Of a DNA stretch of 64,000 nt, positions 1 through 11,203 are shown in pieces. The notes below the pieces were generated by a model. It did not search any database. It was given only the letters and a program-made list of their open reading frames with translations, and was not told the DNA's origin. Each line of letters opens with the position of its first letter. Within the stretch, counting starts at the first letter, position 1. A program made the translations under genes and the position numbers. Source of the DNA: Cristatella mucedo (taxonomy: Eukaryota; Bryozoa; Phylactolaemata; Cristatellidae); assembly GCA_009760855.2 (NCBI GenBank), contig WPIO01000032.1, forward strand, positions 4,067,001-4,131,000, given 5' to 3'.

Positions 1-2399
1 TTGTGGCAGAAGCATAGAGCTCTTCTAAGCTTGGATTGGGGTATAGATCCTGCATGAGCTTACTCATTAGTTAACTTGGTAACTATGTATTTTAACTTGT
101 CTCTTTTACGACCGACGCATCGCGTTCGTCAGATCGATGCAATCCTTCCACATTGTTTGCTATGTCCCAGTAGGACATTGAAAGACTGCAAGGTGGACAG
201 GTCCTCAGGGTACATTCTTGAGGCTGAATGTGATCGCGTGATATTCACTCGCGCCGATCTCAGCTAGAATATGCTCAATGCATGTTCAATACATTTTGCC
301 AATAGAATACTGCCAAAAATAGAGTATTGTTCAGACTCGTAAACATGGAGCACTTAAAAAACCATCAAAGGATGTTTGAAACGCCTTGAGCTAAGTTTCC
401 TTAAGTACCCGTATCTCCGCTGTAAGACTTCGCTGCTTCGAACGATCCGATTGAGAAAAGCGAATGAAAGTTACGAAATAAATAGAAATAGCTATGAGTA
501 CTGTCAATGCATGGTAAAAGTAACATATTCAAGAGCAGGCATGGAGCAAACGTCTCACTGCGCTGAGGCCTGCTGCGCGCCTTCTTTCCGCGATAAGACG
601 CAGAAGCCAAAGCGAGGCAGATATGCGCAACTTACGAAGTGAGGAAGAGAGCACAGCTTAGCGAATACGTAAAAGGGATGGTAAAAACGTGTGGACATGT
701 TTTTTTTCCAGATTTTCATTAAGTTTCTTGTGTACAAGCTACCGGCTTGACCACAGGAGCTGATCTCGAATTAAGTTCACGGGTGGATAGTAGGCCCGCA
801 GAGCGAAGTATCAATCGTTCAGTGGCAGCGACTTGGGCAGATAAACCAGCAATTTCTTGATTATTTCACGAATGGTGCGACTTTTTCCACCCGGCAGTCA
901 ACAATGGAGTAGTGGGCGCGGTTCATCTAGTGGCTAAACGCAGCCGACGTAATAATTCCGTCTCATTACCGCAATGAACTTAGAATAAACATATATACTC
1001 GGGCGTTAAATTTGGGATGCAGCTTGGGCGCGTTGCGGGCCATTTAAGGCTAGGTTCTCCAGCCTTGTTTTGAGAGCAGGGTAGTAGTAGGAGGTTGAGA
1101 CACGTCCAAGTACAATGGAAGTTGCGCGATTGCCTCTCAGCAGTGGCGAGTTTGTCTGCTCTCAGTCCCATGCGGGTGGTCTTCGGTAGCTGTACTTTCA
1201 AACGGCCATCCCAATATTGCTTTCAATTTGATGCCTGCTGGGGCGAAGGTAGCACTTACTTCTATGCAATTCCGCCTAGGAGGCGAACTTCTCTCATTTT
1301 CCAGACACATATTTGTTTATTTTTGAAGGTTTTCGGCCCTTGTAGAATTTCAAAAATAACAATGGTTCCTATAGTAATTAATTGTTTCAAAAGACTCATT
1401 AGGGCTTTCTTTCAGGTGTCTTATTTTTTTCATGTACTACAATCTACATTTAGGAGTTTATTCATGCAAAAAACGACGTTTATTCAAATTCAATCGTGTC
1501 ATCTTCTCGAGTGTCGTTATAAATATCCGAATCCCGAATTATGGCCTGTACTTCTTACGAATCCATCTCATTAAAACCATTATCCCCGATAACTCGTGAC
1601 CGGCAATAGAGTTCTTCAGAAATGAGCATTTTTGTCCATATAGCTCGCACGCAGCTCAATTGCTGCACAGCTGTCGGCGATTTTATCTCGTGAACTCTTT
1701 ACTCAAGTTACGACCTATTGCAGGCTAGGCTTCACAATATTTCCGCGCTGATTTCTGTCCATTATATTTTCAATATAGTTAACGATTTCAATGCGCAAAT
1801 GGTACCTGCGAATGGCTTGTTTATTGCAATAGAATCCTCCCCTCCTTGATTTGGGCTTATTTTTGAAGTAGGGCATATATTACGAGCGTTCTGAAATATC
1901 ACGCTAGGGCTCATATTTTTTTTAGAAAATACTGTAGCTGTCCACGTTTCGATGGTCAGGCCGAGCCGAGTGAGGGTCGGTCGACTACGACAGCAGATGT
2001 CAGATGGAAGCCATGGCGGCTTTGGCATCAGTCGTAAATTGAGCATCGCCAGCCTGCTTGAAATCGCGATTGGGCACCGCTAGGACGTCGCTTCAGCCCT
2101 TTGGGATATAGCGAGCGCCAAGAGCGGCCGTCCAGTACGCCCTCACTGGTGGCCAGTTGAGCGTCCTACAGCGAGGCCACGGGGCTCTGGTGGTTCTGCT
2201 CGCGATGCAACACTAGAACTCAGGTGCGTGCGTGGACAAGCAGAAAGAGGGGCGAGAGATGGCAGAACAGAGAGGTAGATAGATTGATCGACATACAGAG
2301 GAAAACATGAGAAACGTCTGTCCGTCGGCTCACACTTTCGGTTCTGCAGCAATTTTTTGCCTCGTCATTATTGTCATTATTATCGTTCAGCTGCCGATG
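1..2399. other. Non-coding DNA without a recognised feature
   Basis: Ordinary-composition DNA with short, unconvincing frames only. The longest plus-strand frame (1095-1574) shows no codon bias or domain. No tandem repeat or SINE/LINE match to the families seen elsewhere was noticed. Confidence 0.5.
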
Positions 2400-3913
2400 C
2401 TGTTTTCTTTGAGACCTCTGCAGTCTCCCCGGTGCGGCCCGCTTCTCGGAGTTTTGAGCTTTCGCTTTCCGTTTCTTCGCGGCTGCCTGGGTACTAGTTT
2501 TGCACCGCTATGTTCCGCCATTCGCCTCGGCCGGTTTTTCTACGGCGTTCACATCGGGCGACCGGCAGATGCAAAGCGACCGCAGAACGCAATACCCGCG
2601 GTCCGCTTTGGTCGCGTGCCGACACTGCGCTGCTGCAGGATGTGCGTCGGCGGCGAACGGAGAACGTGAGTGCGTTTATGCAGGCTTCACTGCTCTGGGC
2701 TGCTCTGCGCTGCTCTGCGCTGCTCTGCTCTGTGCTTCGCTGAGCTCCCGTCGAGCGCAGCCCTGGGGCGTCACGCGGATTGCATTAAATTTCGGGCCCA
2801 CTTGAGCGTGGGCCGCCAACCGACCCAAGCTCGAGCGACTGCGAGGAGCGGAGCGTCCCGATCGCCGCCGCCGCCGCCGCAGCGGCTAGGGCTGAGAGGA
2901 GCAGCGTACGGGCAGCGGGCGCTATCCGGGCGGCTGACGCACGTGAGCGCACGTACGCAAACAAGCGTGCTCGTAGCACTAGGTGGCAGCCGTCCTTGTT
3001 GTTGAGAGTCGCCTATGAAAGCAACAGCCACGCCGCAGCGGCCGCTCCGAGCGGTCGGCTTTAAACTGCCGGACCTGCAGCGGCGGCGGCGAGCGAGCGA
3101 GCGACTGGGCACTAAACCGATTTGGTCGAGAGTCTGGCGTTTATCGACTGGGGCCGCTGCGCCCGGACTCCGATTAGCTTCAGCTACGCGGCCGGCTCTG
3201 GCCGCGACAGTGCGCCGCCGCGCAAGCTTCCCAACACGACTCGGGCTCGGGAGCGGCGCTCAGATCGTCGTCGTCCACTTCGTCAGATCGCCGCCGCCGC
3301 CGCGACCGATGCGCACGCGCCTTGCCGTTCGACAGCGCGCGAGCGACAGCGAGCGCGAGATCGGAGGCGAGCGCTCGAGCTTCGCAGCTCGCCTTCGCCT
3401 CCGCCTCCGCCTCCGCCTCCGCCAGCGCCGTCGTGGGGCGCTCGGGAGCAGTGGGCTCGAGACAGCGAGCGAGCGAGCGAGCGAGCGAGCCGGTCGGCGC
3501 GCAGAGCACGCGCGCGCGCGAGAGCGAATATGCTTCCTGAGACCATCGCATTTCATATTACCGTAAGTGGCTCGCCGCCGCCGATGCCGAAGTGGCTAGC
3601 GGTCGGCGACAGGTGGCGCTCGTGGCTGGACAGCACCAAAGCGAAAGTGGGCGAGCGTTTGACAAGCGCAGCTGCGGCTTGGCCGCGCCTTTCGCGGGAC
3701 TGCGTTTCGTTTCGTTTCTGTTTCGCGGAAGGGGCCTGCCGCTGCTGGCGCGCTGCTGCCGCACTGTTTCGCAAACCTCGCACAGAAGAGCAAACGGTGT
3801 GCGGCTGGGAGTCTCCCGAGCTGGAAGTCTCCCGAGCTTAGGTGCGCGCCCGGATGCGGTACGCACCTGCGCAGAGTCGTCGTGGGCGTCGCTGCCAGCG
3901 CCGCCGTCGACGG
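2400..3913. other. GC/CpG-rich region downstream of the octopamine receptor
   Basis: Very GC-rich DNA with many overlapping open frames on both strands, as high GC alone produces. It holds 10-bp CTGCTCTGCG-like repeats (about 2695-2745), a CGCCTC hexamer run (3391-3425) and a GAGC run (3466-3490). The first part after 3914 is probably 3' UTR of the receptor, but no AATAAA on the minus strand occurs near the stop; the nearest I see is about 1818-1823. No coding exon could be defended. Confidence 0.5.
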
Positions 3914-5626
3914 TCACGTGGCGGTCAGATGGCCGTTGGCGCATTCTCGACCGCTGTCGCTGGAGCGACGGATCGCCTCTGTCATGTACAGGCTCTCCCT
4001 TTCACTCGAGGAGCCCTGAATGTATAAGCTGGTTAGGAAATTAATTATTCCCTTTTGTCTCTCTTTTCTAGCCTTCAACTGGCATCGCAAGAGCTTCTTG
4101 AAAGCGTGACAATAATCCTTAGAAAACATGGCGTAAATGATTGGATTTAGCGCCGAATTGAAGTAGCCGACCCAGAAGAACACGTCGAACATGACCTCAG
4201 GTATGCACGCCTTCGAGGCGCAGAAAGCCGAAGCCAGGTATGAGGCGAAGAAAGGCAGCCAGCAGAGAATGAAAGCGCCCACTATGACGGCCAGGGTCTT
4301 GGCCGCCTTTGCTTCCCGGCTCAGAATGCGGAAGGCCATGCGCATGTTCTTGCGCTCGGCAAACGTCAAAGGACTGCCGTGACCCGTAATCTTTTTCGCG
4401 GTCGCCATCGATACGGTCTCCGCCGCCGCCACCGCGTGCGGCGCCGCGGTGGCGGTCCGCAGGAACGAAGAGGCGGCCGCCGCGCCGACGTGGTGGCCGC
4501 CGCCAGTGCCGTTGACGGCTTCCTGCGCCGCGGCGGCGGCGGCGACCGCGGCGGCGGCGGCGCGGATAGACAGGTCCGAAGCGGACGAGACGCTGCTCAG
4601 AATCGCCGCGTCGCTCTCGGACCTCGTCGGCCGAGCGCCGTCGGCTCGGACGCCGCGGCACGCCTCGAACGAGCCGGTGGCCGACTGGCCTCGCGAGCGC
4701 GAGAAGCGCGCGCGCTTGGAGTGCGACGGCGGCGGCGGCACGGCGAGCGAGTTCATCGACTGCGCCGACTCCTGGCGCTGGATGCCCGGGCCGCCGCGAT
4801 GCACGCGCAGTGCCGACGTGGTGACGCACGACGCGTCCGCCGTGCGCGTGTCGATTATGCCCGTCCGTAGCGCGTCATTAAAGCGCTTCGCGGCGTTGAA
4901 CACCTTGACGTAGAAGAACACCATGATCACCATCGGCACGTAGAACGAGCCGAGCGACGAGTAGACTACGTAGCCGGGCGAGTTGGCGCCGACTACCTCG
5001 CAAGTCACCGGCGCCGGTGTGGCATCGGCTGCTGCCGACGTGGTCGGCGATGGCGTCGACGTCGAAGGCGTCAAAGGCCATGTCGAGTTGCCGTGCGGCG
5101 ACGATGCGTTCGCCGGAATCTGCGGTGGCAGCACCGCGTGGACGCGGCCGCCGGCCTCGTCGCTAGGCGACTGCCAGCCGACGAGCGGCGGAAAGCAGAT
5201 GAGAAACGACACGACCCACACGGCGGCGATGAGGACGCGACAGCGGAAGTGAGACATCAGGTTTGGGTACTTGAGCGGAAAGTTGACGGCCAGGTAGCGA
5301 TCGAAGCTGATGACGCACAGGTGGTATATGGAAGCCGTCGACATCCACACGTCGATCGCCAGCCAGGCGGTGCACGTGGCCTCGCCGAATATCCACTCAC
5401 CCATCGCCTCGCTCGTCGCCGAGAACGGCAGCACGACGACGCCGAGCAGGAAGTCGGCGGCGGCCAGCGAGGCGATAAACGAGTTGTTCACCGACGAGCG
5501 CAGCTTGGGGTAGGTGAGCACGGCGACGATGACGAGGCTGTTGCCCAGCACGACGGCCACGACGATCAGCGCAAGCACGACGAGTAGGCCCACGAAGCCG
5601 GCCGCTCCCTCGTTGAAAGGCGACAT
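3914..5626 (-). CDS. Oamb: Alpha1-adrenergic-like octopamine receptor (aminergic class A GPCR), complete coding exon
   Basis: A plasma-membrane receptor for a biogenic amine, 570 residues with seven membrane segments. Seen: N29 in TM1 (GNSLV), D58 in TM2, C85 and C209 for the TM3-ECL2 disulfide, amine-binding D92 in TM3 (AIDVWMSTAS), DRY 109-111, W137, three TM5 serines S223/S224/S227, CWLPFF 455-460, W485 and Y488, and NPIIY 494-498. ECL2 is long (about 150-217) with two N-glycosylation sites (N173, N180). ICL3 is about 195 residues and holds a polyalanine run near 356-367. C515 after TM7 could be palmitoylated. The LRVHRGG motif in ICL3, the GYVVYSSLGSFYVP TM5 and the CFPPLVGW TM4 point to OAMB-type octopamine receptors, which signal through Gq/calcium in insects. 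The frame opens further upstream to 5740, but that start is GTG and the added 38 residues are Arg/Ala-rich; ATG at 5626 has G at -3. No intron is needed. An alpha1-adrenergic receptor proper is the main alternative. Confidence 0.88.
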   Translation of the reverse strand: MSPFNEGAAGFVGLLVVLALIVVAVVLGNSLVIVAVLTYPKLRSSVNNSFIASLAAADFLLGVVVLPFSATSEAMGEWIFGEATCTAWLAIDVWMSTASIYHLCVISFDRYLAVNFPLKYPNLMSHFRCRVLIAAVWVVSFLICFPPLVGWQSPSDEAGGRVHAVLPPQIPANASSPHGNSTWPLTPSTSTPSPTTSAAADATPAPVTCEVVGANSPGYVVYSSLGSFYVPMVIMVFFYVKVFNAAKRFNDALRTGIIDTRTADASCVTTSALRVHRGGPGIQRQESAQSMNSLAVPPPPSHSKRARFSRSRGQSATGSFEACRGVRADGARPTRSESDAAILSSVSSASDLSIRAAAAAVAAAAAAQEAVNGTGGGHHVGAAAASSFLRTATAAPHAVAAAETVSMATAKKITGHGSPLTFAERKNMRMAFRILSREAKAAKTLAVIVGAFILCWLPFFASYLASAFCASKACIPEVMFDVFFWVGYFNSALNPIIYAMFSKDYCHAFKKLLRCQLKARKERQKGIINFLTSLYIQGSSSERESLYMTEAIRRSSDSGRECANGHLTAT

Positions 5627-7082
5627 GTCGTGCTGGGCCGGCGCGTGCCGGCGCCGCGACCCGGCGCTTCGGCGCGCCGGCCGCAAAGCCGCCGAGCTCG
5701 GCGCCGACCACGCCGCGCCCCGAGCGCGGGCGCGTGGCACGCGAGCGCTCTTTGAGCGAGTCCCTCGCCGGCTCGCTCTCTCGTGTCCCGGCGCTCCGGC
5801 ACCGCCTTTCGTCGCGCTAGAGCGCCGCGCGAGGCGGCGAGCCGCAAACTACTGCTGTCCGCCGCCTGCGCGGCACCGCCTCCGAGCTGCCGCTGCCTCC
5901 GCCGCCTGAGAAGGACGGCGTCACCAGGCAAGTCGGATATCGCCGCGGTGCGACGGCTCGCTGTACGGCGCGCGACGCCGCGGTGGCGCGCGGCGTTCGC
6001 TCCGAGCGTTATCGGCGCAACGACACTGCGGCCGGCGCTCAGCTCACCTCAACCATTTTGAACTCACGCGGCAGGGGCTGTTGCTCTCTCAGTTCCGCTT
6101 CGCCGGCGACGACTGGCGATTGGCGCTTTGGCCGTCGCCGACTCGCTGCGACCGAGCGCGCCTGCGAAGGACGGCCGCGGCCGCCATCATCGAGCTGTTG
6201 GCGGCCATGTTTTTCTTCAGCTCCGTCTGGAGGCCGGGGGCGGGGAGCCGGAACGCCTCGCTCTGTCAAATGCGGCGGTGTAGTCAAGCTAAGCGCACAA
6301 TTAACTCCGAACGAAAAATTGATAAGATGAACTTATCGTGCCTCATTTACTTAATACGTCATGCGCACACGCGAGAACGTGCATAAGCTAGTTAGAGCGC
6401 ACTAATAACTCGTAATGATTTTTTTCGCCGAACAACTGTCGCCAAGAGCGAGCCATTGTAGCAGAAAAGGCGGCAGACGAGGCGGAGAATAGGGGGGGGG
6501 GGTCTTCCGGCGCATCTTCCGGCCGCCAACGCGGCCGCCGGCGCGCAGGAGGTGGGCTCAGAGGCGGCAGGCAAAGTGAGGCCAGTGCCACTCGCTCGGC
6601 ACGCAATGCGCCGAGCTGGCGGCGGGCCTGAAGTGCGCCTCTAATTCCGGTCTCTCGCCTCCCAGGTCGTACCGGAAGAGCGGGCACAGTGCGAAGGCGG
6701 CGAGAGCGCGCTTTCGGCGGCCGCCGGTGCATCGTCGAGCTCTCGAGCGCAAGCGGCGCCGATCGCTCGGGGCCGATCGCCGTGGATGCCTGAATGGCGG
6801 AGCTGCTGGCCGCGAGCGCTCCGTACAATCGACGCGTCGCTCACCACTTTCTGCCGCACGTTTGGTCGAACTCGCGCGTCTGGTAAATATCGATTTAGCG
6901 CTTCGCCCCTTCGTTCACCGGCTTCATCAAGCGGCGCGCTTCGGCGCTCGCAAAGCGAGCGCCTGTCGCGAGCGAACAGCGGGCGAGCGTACGCTGCAAC
7001 CGCCGGAGCCCTCCGCGGCGGCGGCGGCCGCGGGGCGAGAGTGCCGCCGTGCATCGCGGCTGCCGGCGTACGCGGCGTGACT
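5627..7082. other. GC/CpG-rich region upstream of the receptor: probable promoter and 5' UTR
   Basis: This CpG-dense stretch directly precedes the receptor ATG on the minus strand. It has no clear TATA box and no convincing protein. A CpG-island promoter or non-coding 5' exon for the receptor is the simplest reading. A G-run (6489-6500) and GGC clusters are present. The transcription start cannot be placed. Confidence 0.4.
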
Positions 7083-7328
7083 CGGATAATAATATTAATA
7101 ATACGCTTGCGTAACGCTTTCACTGAACTCAATCTATTTCGAGACACTTTACATGTGCTGTAAAGGAAACATGATCGTACGGATAGTAATAGCAAGACCT
7201 GTGTCAACGGGAATAGCATGGTTAAAGGTGACATGCACAGAGTCAGCATGCAAATAAGGTTAGTGGCAGCACGCACAATATCAGCATGCATAAGCTCAGA
7301 AAAGACGAATCCCAACGACCCACTAAAC
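7083..7328 (-). mobile_element. LINE family A, 3'-UTR fragment
   Basis: This is the reverse complement of the family A 3' end: an ATT-type tail at the left (ATAATATTAATAATA), the remains of the tail hairpin, then the CATGCTGACT/GTGCATG repeats of the 3' UTR and TTTAGTGGGTC-like sequence. The closest comparison is 39386-40014. It is the only LINE found inside the 2.4-8.3 kb GC island. Confidence 0.7.
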
Positions 7329-8079
7329 GACGCGTGACAAATAGGTGCGCGTACGTGACTGTAATCGCGCGTCTCGCTCGGAGACCGCGGCGGCCGCACT
7401 CTTCTCCTGGCATCGGCCACAAAAAACCGATGGCAGCGGCGGCGACGACGCATACGCTGCCACTGCGTCGGCGAACGGCTGGCCATCAGAGGATGCGTTG
7501 CGTCGCGAACGACTCTCTCGCAGCGATGCGACTGGGGGCGTCCGTCCGATTGCGCGGGGACGGCGCTCGTTAGAAATCTCGCGAGAATGTTTCGCGTGAC
7601 GTCGCAGCAAAGCGTAACCTCGCTACGGAGCGCGCGTCGTCAAAGGAGGTTCGCCTCGCGGCGCCGTTGTAGTGGCGACGCTAGCGATGCCAGGGACGAA
7701 AGACCGCTATCTAGCGAGGATAGCTCCGACCCTTTGCTCTACGACTTGACCGAGCGATGCGGAGGCAGGTAGAGCAGCGGTCAGAGCAGCGAGAAGCTGT
7801 GCCAGGAACTGTACGAGGAGAGCGTAGCCTCGGCCCGACGCATACGTGCTACAAGTGGCGCGAATTCGAAGCTCGTAACCTGGCGACTCGTTTCCTGGGA
7901 GGGGAGCGGCAGGTGCTCGGAGCGCGACGGCATTCCGAGCTGGCGAAATCGCGTTTGAAGTTGGCCAATTCAATTGCGGCACCAGGCCGCTGCATTTGAG
8001 CAACCGGTTTATTGCGACCGATTGACGCTTTCCGCCAGTCGCTTAGACCCACCCAGCCGCTGGGTGAGTCTGTCGATGC
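7329..8079. other. GC-rich non-coding DNA
   Basis: CpG-rich sequence continuing the island upstream of the receptor. Short frames on both strands have no recognisable domain. It may contain promoter or 5' exon sequence of the minus-strand receptor gene, but nothing marks it. Confidence 0.4.
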
Positions 8080-8109
8080 CAGCAGCAGCAGCAGCAGCAG
8101 CCTGCGGCG

Positions 8110-8140
<31 letters not shown>

Positions 8141-8221
8141 GCGGTAGCAGCAGCAGCAGCCTGCGCAGCAGCAGCAGCAGCAGCAGGCTGCGGCGGCAGC
8201 AGGCTGCGGCGGCAGCGAGCT
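8080..8221. repeat. CAG/GCC trinucleotide tract (imperfect)
   Basis: Runs of CAG interrupted by CCTGCGG units. Read on either strand this gives polyserine, polyglutamine, polyalanine or polycysteine. The encoded strings are artefacts of the repeat and no host protein is visible. Confidence 0.9.
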
Positions 8222-8463
8222 GCGGAGCTGCGACAACGAATCGAGCCTCATTCGAGGCCTCGACATCCGCTCTTTAGGGAAAGAGAACATTAATTGGAAG
8301 TGCATCGGCTGAGTCTGAGGCTGAGTCGCTCGCTGCGCTACTCCGCTCGCCGCTTGGCCTGGCTTGGTGCCACTGCCAGCGAATTGCTCGCACGCACGTA
8401 ATGTAGACAACTGCGGCCTCGCTTTGAGAGACAGAGTAGAGTAAAGAGCACTTGGAAATCGAG

Positions 8464-8518
8464 CGCGCGCGCGCGACAGAGAGAGAGAGAGAGAGAGAGA
8501 GCAGGAGAAAGAGAGAGG
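8464..8518. repeat. (CG)n then (GA)n microsatellite
   Basis: A short CG alternation (about 8464-8475) followed directly by a GA run (8476-8501) and GA-rich sequence. Confidence 0.9.
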
Positions 8519-10163
8519 GATAGCAAAAATGTGCGAACTTCGCACGGTTCGCGCCGACCAATGGGGCACATTCTTTAATGCTGCTACCTATAAATTCGAA
8601 CCGGCTTCTAGGCGAAAAATAAAAATAAAATGCAGCTGCTTCTAATGAAGCCACAGTGGCTGGCCCAATATCGCGAGCACGTTGGCATTAGCTATCCCAA
8701 TGCAGCGCGCTCACTTCTCCGCCGTCGCTCAAGCTGACTGCAGCGTCCAGTTACGGACGCGGCGTCGGCGACGCGCCAGCCGCCGCAGGCTGCATTGAGC
8801 ATTGAGCGAGAGCGAGTCGCGGTCAGCTGACATGCTTTCGCACCGTCGGCGCGGCGCTTCCTTCTCAGCACTAGACGGGTATGCAGCACGCCGCCGCCAT
8901 TGCGACATTCTAACTGCAGCGGTCGAGGTTTCGCACGATTGGCTCTGTCGGTCGTTTGTGTACCGGAGGGAAGACTGAAGAGCCGCCGCTGGCTGGCGAC
9001 TGCTTCTCACTGGCCCCTTTGACGGTGCGCGTAGGTAGCTTATATGAGGTCCCGCTGGAAACCAAGGGTAGTGCTTTTGCAGTCAGGCATTGCACGTTCG
9101 CCTTTACGCAGACAAAAAGCCCGCCGATCTGTTTGAGATCCAGCCAATCGGAGTGGCCATCGCTTCCAGGGGCCGCATCCAGGGGTCGGTTCCAGGAAAA
9201 CTGCCAATACCTGATTGAAACCGGCACTGCGGACGGGACCGGAGGAAACGAATTCAATGCGGTTCAAAATTGGACCGTCTGCTCGGTTGATGACCATGCT
9301 GACCTAACGCGACAAAGCTGACCGCTTCGCCTGTCTATCGAACGGGCCTAGCCACGTGTCAGATGACGCTGGATATGGTTGCCTGGCCGTCCGGCGGTGT
9401 AAACTGCTAGACTATACCGGCCTTGCTTTCGAACGTCGCCGCTTCAAAAATCTAAAAGGCTCCTTCGAAACATTATTTGGAAGCATCGCGGTCTAGGATT
9501 CTGACTTAATTTCTGTTAAGGCAGCGATTATTAAACCTTAAACTACCGCGCGTAAATTCAAAATGCGATCTCGCTCAGCAGTTCAAACCTGCATAAGCCC
9601 TCAAAAAGATGGCTACAAGTGGGATAAAAACAAGAGTCACATTCTGAGAGACTCTCTCAGCCGTTCACGATCTGACACAACGCTTCGCAGCTGGACAGCC
9701 GCAGCAGTAACTTTGCAGATGATGCATGCGTGAGCTGCGATAGTAGCCTCAGCCCGGAAGAGGGGGGGCTGGCCAAATGCCCGGATAAAGCTGTGCGGTG
9801 GGTAGCTGTAGCGGGTCATCCGGAATGGCGCGGATGACTAATTAGGTCAATCCTACTCCGAGAACCGATCGGGATGGAACTTTTCAACGCCGGCCCACCG
9901 TAGATGCGAATGCGCTCCTCAACATTGTTGCCTCTGACGTTGTCATGAGCCACTGGCTGGCAATTCTGAGCCGGGCCAGCAAAATTCGTATGCCAACAAT
10001 GCTTAGGTTAACTTGAAATACGAAAGCAGCTCAGTACTCGTTTTCCTGCTTACAGCCTCCTGCTATCTTTTCTTTCTGTTGTTTATTTAATTGTGCGCAA
10101 TTATAGAAATGCCGGCCCTCAAGAGCAGCAGCCATCAAAATGAGAGGGACATTATTCCTGAAG
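8519..10163. other. Non-coding DNA without a recognised feature
   Basis: Mixed-composition sequence. A minus-strand frame at 9257-8910 and an overlapping one at 9297-9040 show no domain and no supporting splice signals. No match to the LINE and SINE families of this window was seen. Confidence 0.45.
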
Positions 10164-10330
10164 TGATGCCTGTCATAGCCCGGGTGTAAGGTGTGCTCGC
10201 TCTTCGCGACCCAGGGCGTGGGTTCGAGGCCTGCCGTGGGTGATCTTTTATTGTCCACTGCAACAAGGTGGCGATAACCGTTAAAGCTCTTCTGTTGCTA
10301 TATCAATTAAGCTGTTGAATCAGCTATACT
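10164..10330 (+). mobile_element. SINE-1 (tRNA-derived) copy
   Basis: The head has a GTGGGTTCGAGGC B box (about 10208-10220) and A-box-like sequence before it. The body carries GTGGGTGATC, a Ser/Thr-like CTGCAA...GGTGGCGATAACCGT stretch and GCTCTTCTGTTGCTAT, ending near AATCAGCTATAC. It matches the copies at 36.5, 30.1 and 15.2 kb. It is diverged and has no target-site duplication I could define. Confidence 0.75.
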
Positions 10331-11082
10331 TTGTGCCGCTGAATTGCAGCCCATTTCAGCCAGAATTATCCCATACACCAATCCAGAAAGGCCTGCCAGA
10401 TATCTGCAGGAGCCAACAATGGTGGTCGTCATGGGAAGAAATTAGCACCTCGGTGCGAGCACGCACTCAGTAAGAGTTTCCGTTGAGCAGGGCCCGCCGG
10501 CATTATCCATAGCTTCTCCTAAGGCCGCTGAACTCAGGCTGTGCACAAGGCAGCCAGCCTGAGGACGTTCTGCGGCTCGATCAACTCGTCAGTACGCCCC
10601 GCGACGCTAACTCTCACTGGCGCTTCAGTTATTTCCGACATGCTTGCGTAATCACCCGGGTTGCTCAAAGCGAGATCGTACATCCGGTGCACTAAGGAGA
10701 AAAGTGACTAATTCCCTTCTCTCTACGAGGAGGAAGGAGCGAACAGCGAGCACACGCTGCGGTCACTAGAGAGCGAGGGCTTTGGCGTGCAGTCACGTGA
10801 CCGGAGCAGCTTGTTAGCTCTTGCCCTCGGAAGCATCTATACAAAGCGTTATAGCGAAACGGCGTCGTAGCATGAAAAAGGTAGGCAGCTTTGTGTTTGC
10901 GCTTTTCCGAGGAAGCCACGAGTGTGCACCGTGTGGAGGGAGCAAGCGGGAATAAAGGAATGCAGAGGCAGCCTCAAGAATTAGCTTACGAGGTCGTTTA
11001 TCCATCTATCTATCTATAATTTACATAAATAAATAAATAAATATATATATATATACACATATATATTATAGATGTATAATAA
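10331..11082. other. Non-coding DNA, ending in an AT-rich simple repeat
   Basis: No gene or repeat family was recognised in the first 690 bases. From about 11019 the sequence becomes ATAA/TA simple repeat (11019-11072) that abuts the SINE-2 copy. Confidence 0.5.
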
Positions 11083-11203
11083 AATTCATTTGTATTGGGT
11101 TGTAAGGGAACTTAATCTCTACACAGGCGCTTCACACACTGCATGCCGAACAGTTCGTACCACGATCCCGGTCGTCCAAGGCGAGCACCTTATCTCTGAG
11201 CCA
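11083..11203 (-). mobile_element. SINE-2 copy, diverged
   Basis: Reverse-oriented: ATTCATTTGTAT and GGGAACTTAATCTCTACACAGGCGC (the tail hairpin) come first. They are followed by a degraded tRNA-like head with TCGTACCACGATC and GGCGAGCACCTTATC. It is the same arrangement as at 26.45 and 27.65 kb. Confidence 0.7.

Noticed and set aside
3015-3841. Several open frames of 120-240 codons on both strands beside the receptor
   Set aside because: They overlap on both strands, consist of Arg/Ala/Ser/Pro low complexity and follow from GC-rich sequence with few stop codons; no domain or splice signal.
4020-4095. A possible small intron near the receptor C-terminus (TTCCTAACCAGC...ATTCAG on the minus strand)
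   Set aside because: No good donor upstream in frame; the unspliced frame stays open to a normal-length tail.
5627-5740. Start of the receptor 38 codons upstream
   Set aside because: The codon is GTG, and the extension is Arg/Ala-rich and unlike an extracellular N-terminus. ATG at 5626 fits better.
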